Source: Pseudomonas sp. RIT-562 (GTDB lineage Bacteria > Pseudomonadota > Gammaproteobacteria > Pseudomonadales > Pseudomonadaceae). From it: a stretch of 64,000 bases of DNA. This document shows, in pieces, positions 8,401 to 16,454 of this stretch (its first letter is position 1; every line of letters starts with the position of its first letter). Under the pieces are notes generated by a model. The model had not been told where the DNA came from and ran no database searches. It saw only the letters and a list, made by a program, of their open reading frames with translations. The stretch lies in the NCBI RefSeq assembly GCF_026241895.1, contig NZ_JAPJIV010000009.1, positions 1 to 64,000 on the forward strand, written 5' to 3'. The position numbers and the translations under genes were made by a program.

Positions 8401-9599
8401 ACGTCCGTCAAGATCGCTTCGGGATACAGCCCAGTGCGCGCAGTCGTGATCGCGCGATCATCAATGTCCGTGGCGAACACCTGTAAATTGGCGGAGCTGG
8501 GTTCCTGGGCCATGTATTCAGACAACAAAATGGCAAGGCTGTACGCCTCTTCGCCAGTCGAACAGCCCGCTGACCAGACACGTACCTCTTCGCGATGCGG
8601 GAGGGTCTCTTGAAGTGACTGCAAGAGACTGGGAATGACATGCCGCTCCAAGGCCTCAAAAGCTTCCCGGTCGCGAAAGAAGTTGGTAACGCCAATCAGC
8701 ATGTCGCCCAGCAACGCTCTCGTTTCTTCGGGGTGCGTTTCCAAGTAGTCGTAATAAGCGCTCAGATCGGACTGTGCCGTGACTTGCATCCGTCGTTCGA
8801 TACGGCGCAGGACAGTGGCACGTTTATAATGTTTGAAATCGTGCCCAGTCCCTGCGCGCAACTGATGCAAGATGTCTTGCAATCGCTGTTCAGCGACGAC
8901 CGCTTCGCGCTCGGTGGCAGGAGGGGTTGTTCTGATTTCAGGATCATTGGCGGTGGGCAGGATAATCGATCGGGAGTTGCGCCATAGCTCCAGCAACTTT
9001 TGTGGCATTTCCACCACGGGCAAAACGATATCGACCATCTGCGTTTCGATAGCTGCGCGGGGCATGCCGTCATATTCGGCATCTTCCGGCGTCTGGACGA
9101 GAGTAATCCCGCCTTGCTCCTTAATCCGCGATAATCCCACAGCGCCATCCGAACCGGTGCCCGATAGGACGAGGCAAAAAGCGCGTTCCTTGTGCACGTC
9201 TGCCAGATCCCGGAAAAACAGATCTATGGCAATGTGCATGCCTCGCGGCCGCTCCAGAGCGGTCGCCGAGATATAGCCATCATTCATCATCAAATGGTGC
9301 GCTGGCGAGATGACATACACTGTATTTTTTTCGATGGGTGTCGTGCTGCTTACCTGAAGCACGGGCATCTTAGTCGCTTGCTGAATGATCTGGTCAGCCA
9401 AGCTCTGATGGTCGGGTGAGAGGTGAAGAATGACGACAAACGCCATGCCATTATCACTGGGCATGTGTTCGAAGAATGATTTGACCGCTTGAAGTCCCCC
9501 AGCAGAGGCGCCGATACCGACCACAGGAAACGGCAACGTGCTTGGAATCAGTTCGTTGCGCTGTGGAACGCTGGACGATCGTTTGATGGAGGACGTCAT
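5448..9599 (-). CDS. CheB-CheR-PAS-histidine kinase-receiver hybrid
   Basis: A 1383-residue signalling protein. Domains in order: CheB-type methylesterase (about 25-215; GIGASAGG with catalytic Ser, HLSPDH, SGTGSDGA), CheR methyltransferase (about 240-500; SAM site SAGCSTGEEAYS, then VVCRNLLIYLD), a long Glu-rich coiled coil (about 660-750), two PAS domains (about 755-1000), HisKA with phospho-acceptor in MSHELKHPLN (His about 1021), HATPase (about 1135-1250; GIGLSLVRQLVEAHSG) and a C-terminal receiver (about 1262-1380; VLLVDDSQ, acceptor Asp in ISDIGMP). Such fusions probably combine receptor-type methylation chemistry with two-component phosphorylation. Inputs and targets are unknown. It stands alone, with no chemotaxis operon nearby. 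Confidence 0.95.
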   Translation of the reverse strand: MTSSIKRSSSVPQRNELIPSTLPFPVVGIGASAGGLQAVKSFFEHMPSDNGMAFVVILHLSPDHQSLADQIIQQATKMPVLQVSSTTPIEKNTVYVISPAHHLMMNDGYISATALERPRGMHIAIDLFFRDLADVHKERAFCLVLSGTGSDGAVGLSRIKEQGGITLVQTPEDAEYDGMPRAAIETQMVDIVLPVVEMPQKLLELWRNSRSIILPTANDPEIRTTPPATEREAVVAEQRLQDILHQLRAGTGHDFKHYKRATVLRRIERRMQVTAQSDLSAYYDYLETHPEETRALLGDMLIGVTNFFRDREAFEALERHVIPSLLQSLQETLPHREEVRVWSAGCSTGEEAYSLAILLSEYMAQEPSSANLQVFATDIDDRAITTARTGLYPEAILTDVPPNRLRQNFTKENQQFRIRKDLRERVLFAQHSLLLDPPFSQIDLVVCRNLLIYLDRKVQREIMQMFHFALRPGGYLFLGSSESIDDCLDLFTPVDKRNRIFRAKSAVNSARRAPTIPRGGYGRTIAAASVSLPLKPSATHKVALADIHLRALGKTAPPSVIVDSDANILHMSEGAGRFLRYVAGEMSRNLLAISHPDLRLEIRTTLFQVQQSGAAFTSRRVRIEREQRSYLINLTAHPYKDEETENDFVLVLFEEQEVDSQDPLAQTQTENQVLISLEEELQRTKLHLQETIEQSEVSSEELKASNEEMQAVNEELRSATEELETSKEELQSINEELLTVNHELKIKVEETDKVNDYLTNLISSSDIATVFIDRHMRIRWFTPKSAEIFSMLPVDTGRSLLDITHRLDYPEMAEDAATVFESLNMIEREVSSNDHRWYIVRLLPYRSSEDHIDGTILTFIDITKRRAAEEDLRVGEERMRLVAESTHDFAIIILDEQGVITGWNTGAEFIFGFTKEEVMGAYYDLIFLPEDRATGVPETELRAAREQGRGEDERWHQRKDGSRFYCSGEVTRLQGESLKGYVKIARDLTGHKRKQDEQSQHLQATQNSSHLKDEFFAVMSHELKHPLNLIQLNAELLRRLPMAKTAGPAMKAVNTICDAVTSQARIIDDLLDVARVRTGKLKLKKQAVDLGRVLQDIHTVVSNDQHLCEIHLQLPQSTERPLVIEADTTRLEQIIWNLVYNALKFTPKGGRVRLIASRHEDMAQLEVIDSGIGLDQDSIHKVFDLFSQAENQHANHQREGLGIGLSLVRQLVEAHSGSVIAFSEGIGRGCTFTVRLPLSQPDRLPDDPHPASDNSGRLVGQKVLLVDDSQDVLEILQMLLEMEDAFVEAFTDPLKALTVSKDSNYDVIISDIGMPIMDGHQFIQAIRQIPHLKYTPAIALSGYNTSADQKKTKSAGFNYHVGKPISHDEFIDVIEEACKRESS

Positions 9600-9844
9600 A
9601 AATAAGGGCCTTTTCTAGCAGCGGCAATAAACTGCCAGTGCTTTCGCATCATAGCTCCTTTTGTCATCAGCCAGTGGTAGAACAATTGCCGGTTAAACCC
9701 GCTATCGGAAGTATCATCGCGTGTAGCCAGGCCGAAAGACTGCTAATCAGCCGCCGTTAACCGATGGCGTTCGATTGGACAGAAGATTCGATAGTGCAAT
9801 GAAGAATGTCGTCCGTTATCAATTCTCCGTCTCTGCTAATACTG

Positions 9845-10093
9845 TTAGTTCGTAGGAAAATCCGATGACCTCAAGCCTTTTCGATGCAACCGCATCCAAG
9901 CTTGATAAGCCTGCGTTCGTAGGGCGTCGGCAGAGAACTTGATTTCGTTGAAGCGACGCCAAAGCACGGCGTCGCGACAGCCGTCAGCAAACAGACCGTA
10001 GGCGATATCATCGAGCCTATTCGCTTCGTAAAGAAGCGCATTAATTCTCGCGAGTTCGCCTTCATCTTCCGTTTGATCGAAGTCCTCGCTCAT
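9845..10093 (-). CDS. Small hypothetical protein
   Basis: An 82-residue acidic, helix-rich product without membrane segments. Its ATG at 10093 lies 2 nt after the stop of the next minus-strand gene upstream (10096-10344), so the two form a tight operon. The sequence GLFADGCRDAVLWRRFNEIKF is the most protein-like block. I do not recognise a family. Function unknown. Confidence 0.65.
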   Translation of the reverse strand: MSEDFDQTEDEGELARINALLYEANRLDDIAYGLFADGCRDAVLWRRFNEIKFSADALRTQAYQAWMRLHRKGLRSSDFPTN

Positions 10094-10095
10094 GG

Positions 10096-10344
10096 CTACG
10101 CCTCAGTCCATACCAAGGCGTTTGTTTCGCGCCATTTGACATCCGTCACCCCAAATCTTTCAGCCTGAGGTTTCGACATGACCTTCAAAGGCGGTTTACC
10201 AGGTTTAGGAATGGGAGCTAAACCGGCGTCGCAACTCGCCCAGTGCCATGCGTCCACATTACGCATCGCCTTAGCGCGAATGACGAACGACTTTGGCTGC
10301 CCATAAAGCTTGTAATCGATTACAAAAATATCTGTTTGGCTCAT
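10096..10344 (-). CDS. Small Pseudomonas protein, probably DUF6555
   Basis: The 82-residue protein begins SQTDIFVIDYKLYGQPKSFVIRA, a pattern I associate with the Pseudomonas-restricted DUF6555 family; the assignment is from memory. A WHWASCDAG segment follows, then a basic C-terminal half. GGAGG lies 6 nt before the ATG. The next gene starts 2 nt after its stop. No membrane segment or enzyme motif is visible, and the role is unknown. Confidence 0.7.
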   Translation of the reverse strand: MSQTDIFVIDYKLYGQPKSFVIRAKAMRNVDAWHWASCDAGLAPIPKPGKPPLKVMSKPQAERFGVTDVKWRETNALVWTEA

Positions 10345-10670
10345 GAGTTCCTCCGTACGCTCATAGGCAAAAGAGTGGTGCTCACCGAAAAAATTCCAAC
10401 GTTTTTCAGCGTTACTTTGAGCCCTTTTCTCCTCATGCCGTCCTGAGGTCGAAATCGCCCTATTGTTTGATACGTCTCCCTGAACAGCAGCGCCCTAGAA
10501 CGGTCAGAGCGAGGCGTATGTTTTTCAACACCGCTCAGCAGCGTGCTCAGGCGGGTGCACCGTTTCAGCTATTAGTCCTGAAATGCCTTGTCGAATAATG
10601 CTTTGGCGAATCGTTGACTACTTCCACATTTGAACAACACTAAATGAACACTGCTCCTAGGACGAATACG
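10345..10670. other. Intergenic stretch without a recognised gene
   Basis: Divergent spacer between the minus-strand small-protein operon and DUF1652. I see no good open frame, hairpin or repeat. It presumably carries promoters for both sides. Confidence 0.5.
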
Positions 10671-10937
10671 ATGATCTCTGCTCTTGAGCTCCGACATATC
10701 ATTGAGTGTGGCTTCCTACCATTGTCCTGCTCATGCACGACAAATGCGGATGGCTCGTTGATGATTAAGGTTACCGATCCTTCAACAGGCAGTGTGGAGC
10801 TTTTGGTGACGGGGGTTTCGACTGCGGCGCTCACGTCTAGCAGAGCTATTGCCGGTTTAATTGGCGAGCTACGCAGTGAGATGGCAGCACGCAAAACCAG
10901 TTTCGAGTCGAGTGAGCGCAGAGCGCAAGAACGTTGA
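10671..10937 (+). CDS. DUF1652 protein
   Basis: The 88-residue product has the DUF1652 signature of Pseudomonas: ISALELRHIIECGFLPLSC, then DGSLMIKVTDPSTGSVELLVTGVS (quoted in part) and a helical C-terminus ending in EMAARK. The ATG at 10671 is preferred over 10644 because family members start with MIS and a TAGGA site precedes it. No function is established for this family. It is a marker for Pseudomonas rather than for a pathway. Confidence 0.85.
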   Translation: MISALELRHIIECGFLPLSCSCTTNADGSLMIKVTDPSTGSVELLVTGVSTAALTSSRAIAGLIGELRSEMAARKTSFESSERRAQER

Positions 10938-11031
10938 GCAGATTGATGCACAAGGATAGCTGTCAAACGCTGCCTTTGATGTCAAACTGATATCGGCCAT
11001 ACTATGGCTTCATTTTCATGGAGCCCGCCCC

Positions 11032-11286
11032 GTGTCCTCCGATAGAACACAGCAACTTGAGCAAGCACTTCTAGCCGTTATAGCGGCAGCCACAAAGATC
11101 GGTTTGAGCTGTGATGCACTATGTGCAGAAGCGGTTGGCGGCCTGATGGCAGATCGTTACTGGAAGTGGTCGCTCACGGAACATAAACACGGCGCTGCTG
11201 ATGAGATAGAGGAAGCGCTCACCAAGCTTCTGATGATGGGAGTAACGAAGTCGAGCCCGGCCTACCTCGGATCTCCGATCCCGTGA
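11032..11286 (+). CDS. Small hypothetical protein, intact copy of a duplicated pair
   Basis: The 84-residue product (GTG start) contains LEQALLAVIAAATKIG, VGGLMADRYWKW and HKHGAADEIEEALTKLL. A decayed paralogue lies at about 30766-31040 with the same motifs and two in-frame stops. In both places the gene converges on a stand-alone receiver on the opposite strand, here just 1 nt away (11288-11698). The conserved pairing suggests a duplicated segment and perhaps a functional link. Family unknown. Confidence 0.7.
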   Translation: MSSDRTQQLEQALLAVIAAATKIGLSCDALCAEAVGGLMADRYWKWSLTEHKHGAADEIEEALTKLLMMGVTKSSPAYLGSPIP

Positions 11287-11287
11287 T

Positions 11288-11698
11288 TCAGGCTTTGTGA
11301 ATCGCAACGCCAGGCTGCAGTAAAGTCGCCATAGCGATAACGAAATCATCCAGTGACCACGGCTTGTGGAGATAGATGTTAGAGGCTGGAACAGCTTGAG
11401 GATCTATCAAATATCCAGAGGTCAGGATTGCTGCAATTGATGGCCATCGACTACTTACCATCTCGATGAACTCGATCCCCTGGATCTGGCCAGGTACGCC
11501 GTGGTCTGCGATCACCAAACGACACTGTTCATGAGTTTGAAGCAGATAGGTTAACGCATCATCTGCAGTCGCAAAGGGGATTGCCTTCCCTCCGACCTCC
11601 GATACGATTTTTTCCATCAATGCTCGCAAGGTCGGATCGTCTTCGATGACGATCACCGATCCCTCAATAGGCAAAAAACCTTCCCACTGGACGATCAA
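11288..11698 (-). CDS. Stand-alone response-regulator receiver, copy 1
   Basis: The 136-residue protein is a single receiver domain. It has the acidic pocket (Glu19, Asp20, Asp21 in VIVIEDDP), phospho-acceptor Asp65 in VIADHGVPG, the Thr/Ser switch in ILTSGYL (about 93-94) and the conserved Lys112 in LHKPWSLDD. There is no output domain, so it probably relays or buffers phosphoryl groups, or acts through protein contacts. It is clearly paralogous to 31010-31420. No cognate kinase is adjacent, though the hybrid kinase at 5448-9599 is a possible partner by proximity only. Confidence 0.9.
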   Translation of the reverse strand: MIVQWEGFLPIEGSVIVIEDDPTLRALMEKIVSEVGGKAIPFATADDALTYLLQTHEQCRLVIADHGVPGQIQGIEFIEMVSSRWPSIAAILTSGYLIDPQAVPASNIYLHKPWSLDDFVIAMATLLQPGVAIHKA

Positions 11699-11903
11699 TC
11701 AAAGATCCCTTAGCCGAGCGCACTTGCCGGCGTCTGATGAGTCAGTTTCTGAGTTTATTCGCATTTCGGTATTTTGTGACCATTCTTCCGATTGGTTTGA
11801 TGACACAGATCACATCTAGACTTGAGCACCTGAACGAACTGAATAGGGGAGGCCGACCAGGGTGGAAAACCGTTAACATTTTCGGATCGCCCCCCCAAAT
11901 GAA

Positions 11904-11950
11904 AAAAGGACGAGAGTTTTCGGTAAAAAACCGAACCATCTCGTCCTTTT
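11904..11950 (-). terminator. Bidirectional terminator after the alcohol dehydrogenase
   Basis: A 12-bp stem (AAAAGGACGAGA / TCTCGTCCTTTT) encloses an inner TTCGGT/ACCGAA stem. Reading leftward from the dehydrogenase stop (11967), the stem is followed by a T-run, so it ends that transcript. The A/T flanks on both sides would also let it work in the + direction. Confidence 0.85.
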
Positions 11951-11966
11951 CACTTACCGGTAGACC

Positions 11967-13190
11967 TTAGGTAGTCAACAGTGTTGCGCTGCTATCGATT
12001 TCCGGAATGTCCATGTGGCTATCGCCGGGTGTCAGAATGACTTTTCGGCAGTCCTCTTCTTTTTTATCAAAGATTTTATATCCCTCAGCGGCCTGTTCCA
12101 GTGACATGCGATGGCTGATGATGACTTCCGGTGAAAGACGACCAGTCTCGATGTGTTCGAGGAGCTCAGGTAGGAAACGGTGCACATGGGTCTGGCCCAT
12201 TTTGAAGGTCAGCCCCTTGTCGAATGCGTCTCCGAACAGGAAGCCATGAATGAACCCTGAATAAACGCCAGGAACACTGACGATGCCGCCGCGTCGAACG
12301 GCGGCGATGCACTGACGTAAAGCCTTGCCGCTGCTGCCCTCAAGCTTGAGTGTCGCGAGAACTGTTTCCGTGGTACTACCCTTTGCTTCAAACCCGACCG
12401 CATCCACGACGCCATCAACTCCGCGCATTCCTTTGGTTTGTCGAATGATCGTATCTGCGGGATCGTCGTCTTCATCGAAGTTGATCGGAATTACACCGTA
12501 TGTTTTCTGCGCGTATGCCAAGCGGTAAGGATGGTGATCGACCATGAAAATTTGGTCGGCACCGAGCATCCTTGCACAGGCCGCGCTCAACAACCCAACG
12601 GGGCCTGCACCATAAATGGCGATGCTGGAGCCATTACCAATCCCCGCGTTCGTTACAGCCTGATAAGCAGTTGGAAGGATGTCTGACAGGAAAAGAACCT
12701 TTTCATCCGACAGCGTCCCCGGCACTTTAAACGGCCCGGTGTTGGCTTTCGGTACGCGCACGTATTCGGCCTGCCCGCCAGGCACACCGCCGTACATGTG
12801 ACTGAAGCCGAACAGCGCGGCTCCTGGTGGTATTGCCTTTTTATTTATGATCGCTCCGCGCCCTGTATTTGTTGTTTCGCAGGCCGCGAACAGATCCATT
12901 GCGCAGAAGAAACAGCTGCCGCAGGCGATTACAAAGGGAATTACCACGCGGTCGCCGGGTTGCACGGCGGTCACCGCTGAGCCTGCCTCTTCAACTATCC
13001 CCATGAACTCATGGCCGAAGATATCGCCATGCTCGACAGTTGGAATCTTTCCCCGATAGAGATGGAGGTCAGATCCGCATATCGCCGTTGCGGTAACCCG
13101 AAGAATGATGTCATCACTTTCCTCGATTATCGGATCGGGAACCGTGTCGACTTTGACGCTGTGCGCGCCGTGATAGGTGAGTGCTCTCAT
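11967..13190 (-). CDS. Zinc-dependent alcohol/aldehyde dehydrogenase (MDR)
   Basis: The 407-residue NAD(P)-dependent medium-chain dehydrogenase has catalytic zinc ligands Cys38 (AICGSDLHL) and His60-Glu61 (GHEFMG), the structural zinc cysteines at 90, 93, 96 and 104, and a Rossmann motif (YGAGPVGLL, about 193-201). Its length and the insertion between the Rossmann fold and the C-terminus resemble glutathione-independent formaldehyde dehydrogenase-like enzymes, but the substrate is uncertain. It is a single-gene unit ended by the hairpin at 11904-11950. Enzymes of this type are often found with manganese catalase in stress islands. Confidence 0.9.
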   Translation of the reverse strand: MRALTYHGAHSVKVDTVPDPIIEESDDIILRVTATAICGSDLHLYRGKIPTVEHGDIFGHEFMGIVEEAGSAVTAVQPGDRVVIPFVIACGSCFFCAMDLFAACETTNTGRGAIINKKAIPPGAALFGFSHMYGGVPGGQAEYVRVPKANTGPFKVPGTLSDEKVLFLSDILPTAYQAVTNAGIGNGSSIAIYGAGPVGLLSAACARMLGADQIFMVDHHPYRLAYAQKTYGVIPINFDEDDDPADTIIRQTKGMRGVDGVVDAVGFEAKGSTTETVLATLKLEGSSGKALRQCIAAVRRGGIVSVPGVYSGFIHGFLFGDAFDKGLTFKMGQTHVHRFLPELLEHIETGRLSPEVIISHRMSLEQAAEGYKIFDKKEEDCRKVILTPGDSHMDIPEIDSSATLLTT

Positions 13191-13377
13191 GACGTCTTAC
13201 CTACTTCAGCTGGATGGTAAGTGGGAGAGGAGGATCGAAGAAAGTAAGTTCAGAGTGATATAGACGCAAATGACTAGCGGTCGCGTATGTCGGCACGCTC
13301 GTAATTTTTTAAACCTTATGGAGTCGAAGTAGGTCGACTGCTGGAGTCTGTAGCTTTGGTAGCCGGAGGTGACGTTA

Positions 13378-14083
13378 ATGATCGGTATTGTCATACCTGC
13401 CCACAATGAAGAGCACCACATCGCTGCGTGTCTAACATCTGTTCTGTTCGCCGCTGCACATCCTGCATTGGCAGGCCAGCCGGTCTCCGTAGTCGTCGTT
13501 TTATACGATTGCTCTGATCAGACCGGGCAGATCGTTTCAGCAAACGGTGTTACCGGGATCGAGGCTTCCTTTCAGAGCGTGGGCAAGGCGAGAGCAACCG
13601 ATGCAGATCATCTTCTGGCCGCTGGCGCGGAGTGGCTTGCCTTCACCGATGCCGACACCGCCGTGCCACATGATTGGTTGGCGCGTCAGATTGAGTTCAA
13701 GCTGATGCAGTCTATGAAACAGTCGAGGTGGGGTGGATAGCTGGAATATCCATGGAGATTTGGTTCGCTCAAAGTACATGGAGCTGTATCAGTTCATCGA
13801 GAATCACCCGCACATCCACGGAGCCAATCTTGGCCTGAGTGCCGAGGCCTACCGGAACGCTGGTGGGTTCCAGCATCTCACTGCACACGAAGACGTCCAT
13901 TTGGTTGCTGACCTCAAAAGGGTTGGTGCTCATATCGTATGGACAGCAACGAATCCGGTCATCCCCAGCGCTCGCAAGGATTACAAATGTCGTGGAGGGT
14001 TTGGGGAGTATCTGGCCAATTTGGGTGCGTCATTGGGATTGCCTGCGCTCGATCCACAGGTAAGCGCCGGCGTCTCTCTTTGA
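13378..14083 (+). pseudogene. GT2 glycosyltransferase, broken by two indels
   Basis: The 5' part (13378-13740) encodes a family 2 glycosyltransferase start: GIVIPAHNEE, then the metal-binding FTDADT motif. The 3' part (read in the +1 frame to 14083) continues with VDSWNIHGDLV, HGANLGLSAEAYRNAGGF and HEDVHL. The join can be rebuilt. Restoring one A after 13700 gives FKADAVYETVEV, and removing one copy of a perfect GGTGG tandem duplication (13727-13736) restores VEVDSW. Net +4 explains the frame change. GGAGG precedes ATG 13378. The intact ancestor would have had about 234 residues and transferred a sugar from a nucleotide donor. Confidence 0.88.
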
Positions 14084-14110
14084 AACGCGTTGTGACCAGG
14101 AGGTGGAAAG

Positions 14111-14359
14111 TTGGAGTACATCGATTACCTGCAATGGCCGGCCATGGTGGTAACGGTAGCCTCAGCATGGTTCATCGGTTCGCAACGAGCGCACCGGCGG
14201 ATGATCGCCTTTTGGGGATTTATCACCAGTAATGCGCTTTGGGTGATCTGGGGGCTTCACGCCGACGCCTACGCGCTGATCCTGCTCGAATGCATACTTT
14301 TGGGGATGAATGCCCGAGGCTTCAGGAAGAACCTCAATGCCTCCGAGTCATCAACCTGA
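14111..14359 (+). CDS. Small three-helix membrane protein, copy A
   Basis: The 82-residue product has about three hydrophobic segments (about 8-22, 33-48 and 52-66) with the blocks LQWPAMVVTV, WFIGSQR and WVIWGLHADAYALI. It starts at TTG 14111 with AGGAGG 6 nt upstream. A close paralogue on the opposite strand (15345-15587) also uses a TTG start. The two flank a broken hydrolase gene in inverted orientation. I do not recognise a named family. Confidence 0.75.
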   Translation: MEYIDYLQWPAMVVTVASAWFIGSQRAHRRMIAFWGFITSNALWVIWGLHADAYALILLECILLGMNARGFRKNLNASESST

Positions 14360-14429
14360 GACATGTAGCTCGAATAACTTTCACCCTACGGAGCCCCAAG
14401 CGATTACGGATTAGTGTACTGACAGATGA

Positions 14430-15311
14430 TTATTCACGCAGGAACTCGATTATCTCTCTCGCGAGTTCGTCGGGCACTTCCTCCGCCATATGATGCCCAC
14501 AGTCGAGCCCACGACCACGTTGTTGTGTTGTCCATGGTTCCCACACGCCTAAAACATCGCCGTACAGAAGCTCAAGATCGTCACGTAGCGACCATAAAAT
14601 CATTGTCGGGCACTCAACCCTGCGACTCTCGCGGCGGTCGACCTCATCGTGGGTACGGTCGATTCCAAGGCCTGCTCGATAATCTTCGACCATGCCATGA
14701 ACGGTCGCTGGGTCATGGATGGCTGCTTGATAGTCTCTGTAGGCGTCTGCACCCATCGCCTCGGCGGTGCCGCCATACCATCGATCAGGGTCGGCCAGGA
14801 TTGCCTGCTCCGGTTTTTCGAGTTGCCCGAAGAAGAACCAATGCCACTATTTTGTCGCGAACTGGGCGTTACAGCGCTCGAGAGCTTCAAGTATCGGTAC
14901 ACCGTCCAATATGCCTAGATGTGTGACGGCCTCGGGATGATCCATAGCCGTGCGAAAGGCGGTGTAACTACCTCGATCATGGCCAATCACGGCGAACCGC
15001 TGATAACCCAGATGGTGCATTAGGGCGATGCAATCCCGTGCCTTGGCGCGTTTGGAGGAGCCTGCGTGATCGGCTGTGTCCTCAGGCTTTGATGACTGGC
15101 CAAAGCCTCTAAGGTCAGGACAGACAACATAATGATTTTTTGCCAAGAGTGGAGCAACGCGATGCCAAGTCGCATGAGTCCTAGGATGCCCATGGAGTAA
15201 TAAGACGGGAGAGCCGCTCCCACCATGCCTGACTCTGAGGGTTGCCTCTGGGAGTTTTACGATATCGAGCGAAAAGTTATCGAACATTTCAATGTCCTTG
15301 GCGGTTTCCAC
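14430..15311 (-). pseudogene. Haloacetate-dehalogenase-like hydrolase with one in-frame TAG
   Basis: An alpha/beta hydrolase frame of 294 codons is open throughout except for a TAG at 14847-14849. Motifs: oxyanion segment LLHGHPRTHATW, nucleophile Asp in GHDRGSYTAFR, acid Asp in GILDGVP, the WHWFFFGQ block that holds the His/Trp halide-site pair in fluoroacetate dehalogenases, and catalytic His in DCGHHMAEE. The amber codon falls directly before WHWFF, where relatives often have Tyr. There is no frameshift. The second Arg of the substrate-binding RxxR motif seen in true fluoroacetate dehalogenases is not conserved, so the substrate is uncertain. Without read-through the product would stop at 154 residues. 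Confidence 0.88.
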
Positions 15312-15344
15312 TGCTCTTCGATTAGCAATGACCCTGCTAGCTGA

Positions 15345-15587
15345 CTATGTCTCATGGGGGCTTGAGTTTTTCTTGAGCCCTCGAAGGTTCATCAGGAAAA
15401 GACAAACCTGTAATACGATCAATGCATACGCGTCTACGTAGAGTCCCCAGATCACCCACAACACGTTGCTCACACTGAAGCATATAAACCCGATCATCCG
15501 CCGGCCTGGCCGCTGCGATCCGATTAGCCATGCGGCGAGAACGGTAACAACCATCGCTGGCCATTGAATCCAATCCAGATAAGCCAA
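15345..15587 (-). CDS. Small three-helix membrane protein, copy B
   Basis: The 80-residue paralogue of 14111-14359 shares IQWPAMVVTV, WLIGSQR, WVIWGLYVDAYALIV and MNLRGLKKN. It starts at TTG 15587, preceded by a G-rich stretch. It lies upstream of the broken hydrolase on the same strand and could be its operon partner. The opposite orientation of the two copies means recombination between them would invert the hydrolase segment. Confidence 0.75.
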   Translation of the reverse strand: MAYLDWIQWPAMVVTVLAAWLIGSQRPGRRMIGFICFSVSNVLWVIWGLYVDAYALIVLQVCLFLMNLRGLKKNSSPHET

Positions 15588-15644
15588 GTTATCCCCCCCC
15601 GGTACAGTTCAGCGAAGTAAATCGCTAGGTCGATGCCACCCTAG

Positions 15645-15827
15645 TCAATCGGGCTTCTGATGGTTGGATGAGGTTTTCGATTTGCCGAGAATGTAGCAAG
15701 GATGAAGGTTCCCATTGGGGTGTGTTGTGACGACCACAGATATCAATGACCAGCCCTCTTGAAACTTAAGGTTTGCTTCGTTGGCTGACAGCGCTTCCAT
15801 GACTTGGATTGTGTCGGAAATATGCAT
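15645..15827 (-). CDS. Small hypothetical protein
   Basis: A 60-residue frame with NEANLKFQEGWSLISVVVTTHPNG and a CYILGK ending. The 'leader, GW.LI, ..., Y.LG' pattern is common in small soluble proteins of Pseudomonas. No strong ribosome binding site or known domain is visible. The gene lies upstream of the copy B membrane protein on the same strand. Confidence 0.5.
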   Translation of the reverse strand: MHISDTIQVMEALSANEANLKFQEGWSLISVVVTTHPNGNLHPCYILGKSKTSSNHQKPD

Positions 15828-15965
15828 TTCGTCTTTCTCAAATCGTAAGGTTCAATCATTAGGCGTCGAGCATGAATAAGGGTTCCTTTGTCGCTGCCTC
15901 GCTAAGCTGGATCATTCGCGATAGCGCCTGGTCTACATTGAGACCATCGCTTGAAGGGTGAACCA

Positions 15966-16409
15966 GTGAGCAAAATCATCAGCGCACATGACTTACAAAT
16001 CGACCTTCAAGGTGCGAACGAAGCCGGGTTGTTCAAGTGGCTGCTTGCCAGTTTCCTGATGGGTAAGCGAATCCAGGGGCCGATTGCCGCCAACGCCTAT
16101 CAAGTGATCGTCGAGAAACACCATCGGGATACGCCGCACAAATTGGCAAGCTGCACTCACCGCCAATTGGTCATGATGCTTGGTGAGGCTCACTACGTGC
16201 GTTACGACGAGACCACCGCGTCGCGGTTATTGGCATTGGCTAACAAGATGAATGCTGAATATCACGGCAAGGTCAGCAACATCGTCGCGGCAAGCGCAGA
16301 TCGTAAGGCCTTCGAAAAACGGCTATCTGAATTTGGAGGAATAGGGCCGAAAACCATCGAGATTTTTATGAGGGAAGCGGGTGCGGTGCTCTTCGGAACT
16401 TCCCCCTAA
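15966..16409 (+). CDS. HhH-GPD-like DNA glycosylase/endonuclease III relative
   Basis: The 147-residue product is helical and carries a helix-hairpin-helix DNA-contact motif near the C-terminus (FGGIGPKTIEIFMREAG, about 123-139). This is the hallmark of endonuclease III-like base-excision proteins. GTG 15966 with GAAGGG 7 nt upstream is chosen. It is shorter than EndoIII (about 210), lacks the iron-sulfur Cys loop, and I cannot place the catalytic Lys with confidence. It may be a divergent single-domain glycosylase or only a DNA-binding relative. Confidence 0.7.
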   Translation: MSKIISAHDLQIDLQGANEAGLFKWLLASFLMGKRIQGPIAANAYQVIVEKHHRDTPHKLASCTHRQLVMMLGEAHYVRYDETTASRLLALANKMNAEYHGKVSNIVAASADRKAFEKRLSEFGGIGPKTIEIFMREAGAVLFGTSP

Positions 16410-16454
16410 CTCTCACCACTACTGCCTCCCAATTGCGAGCAGCAAGGAGAAATC

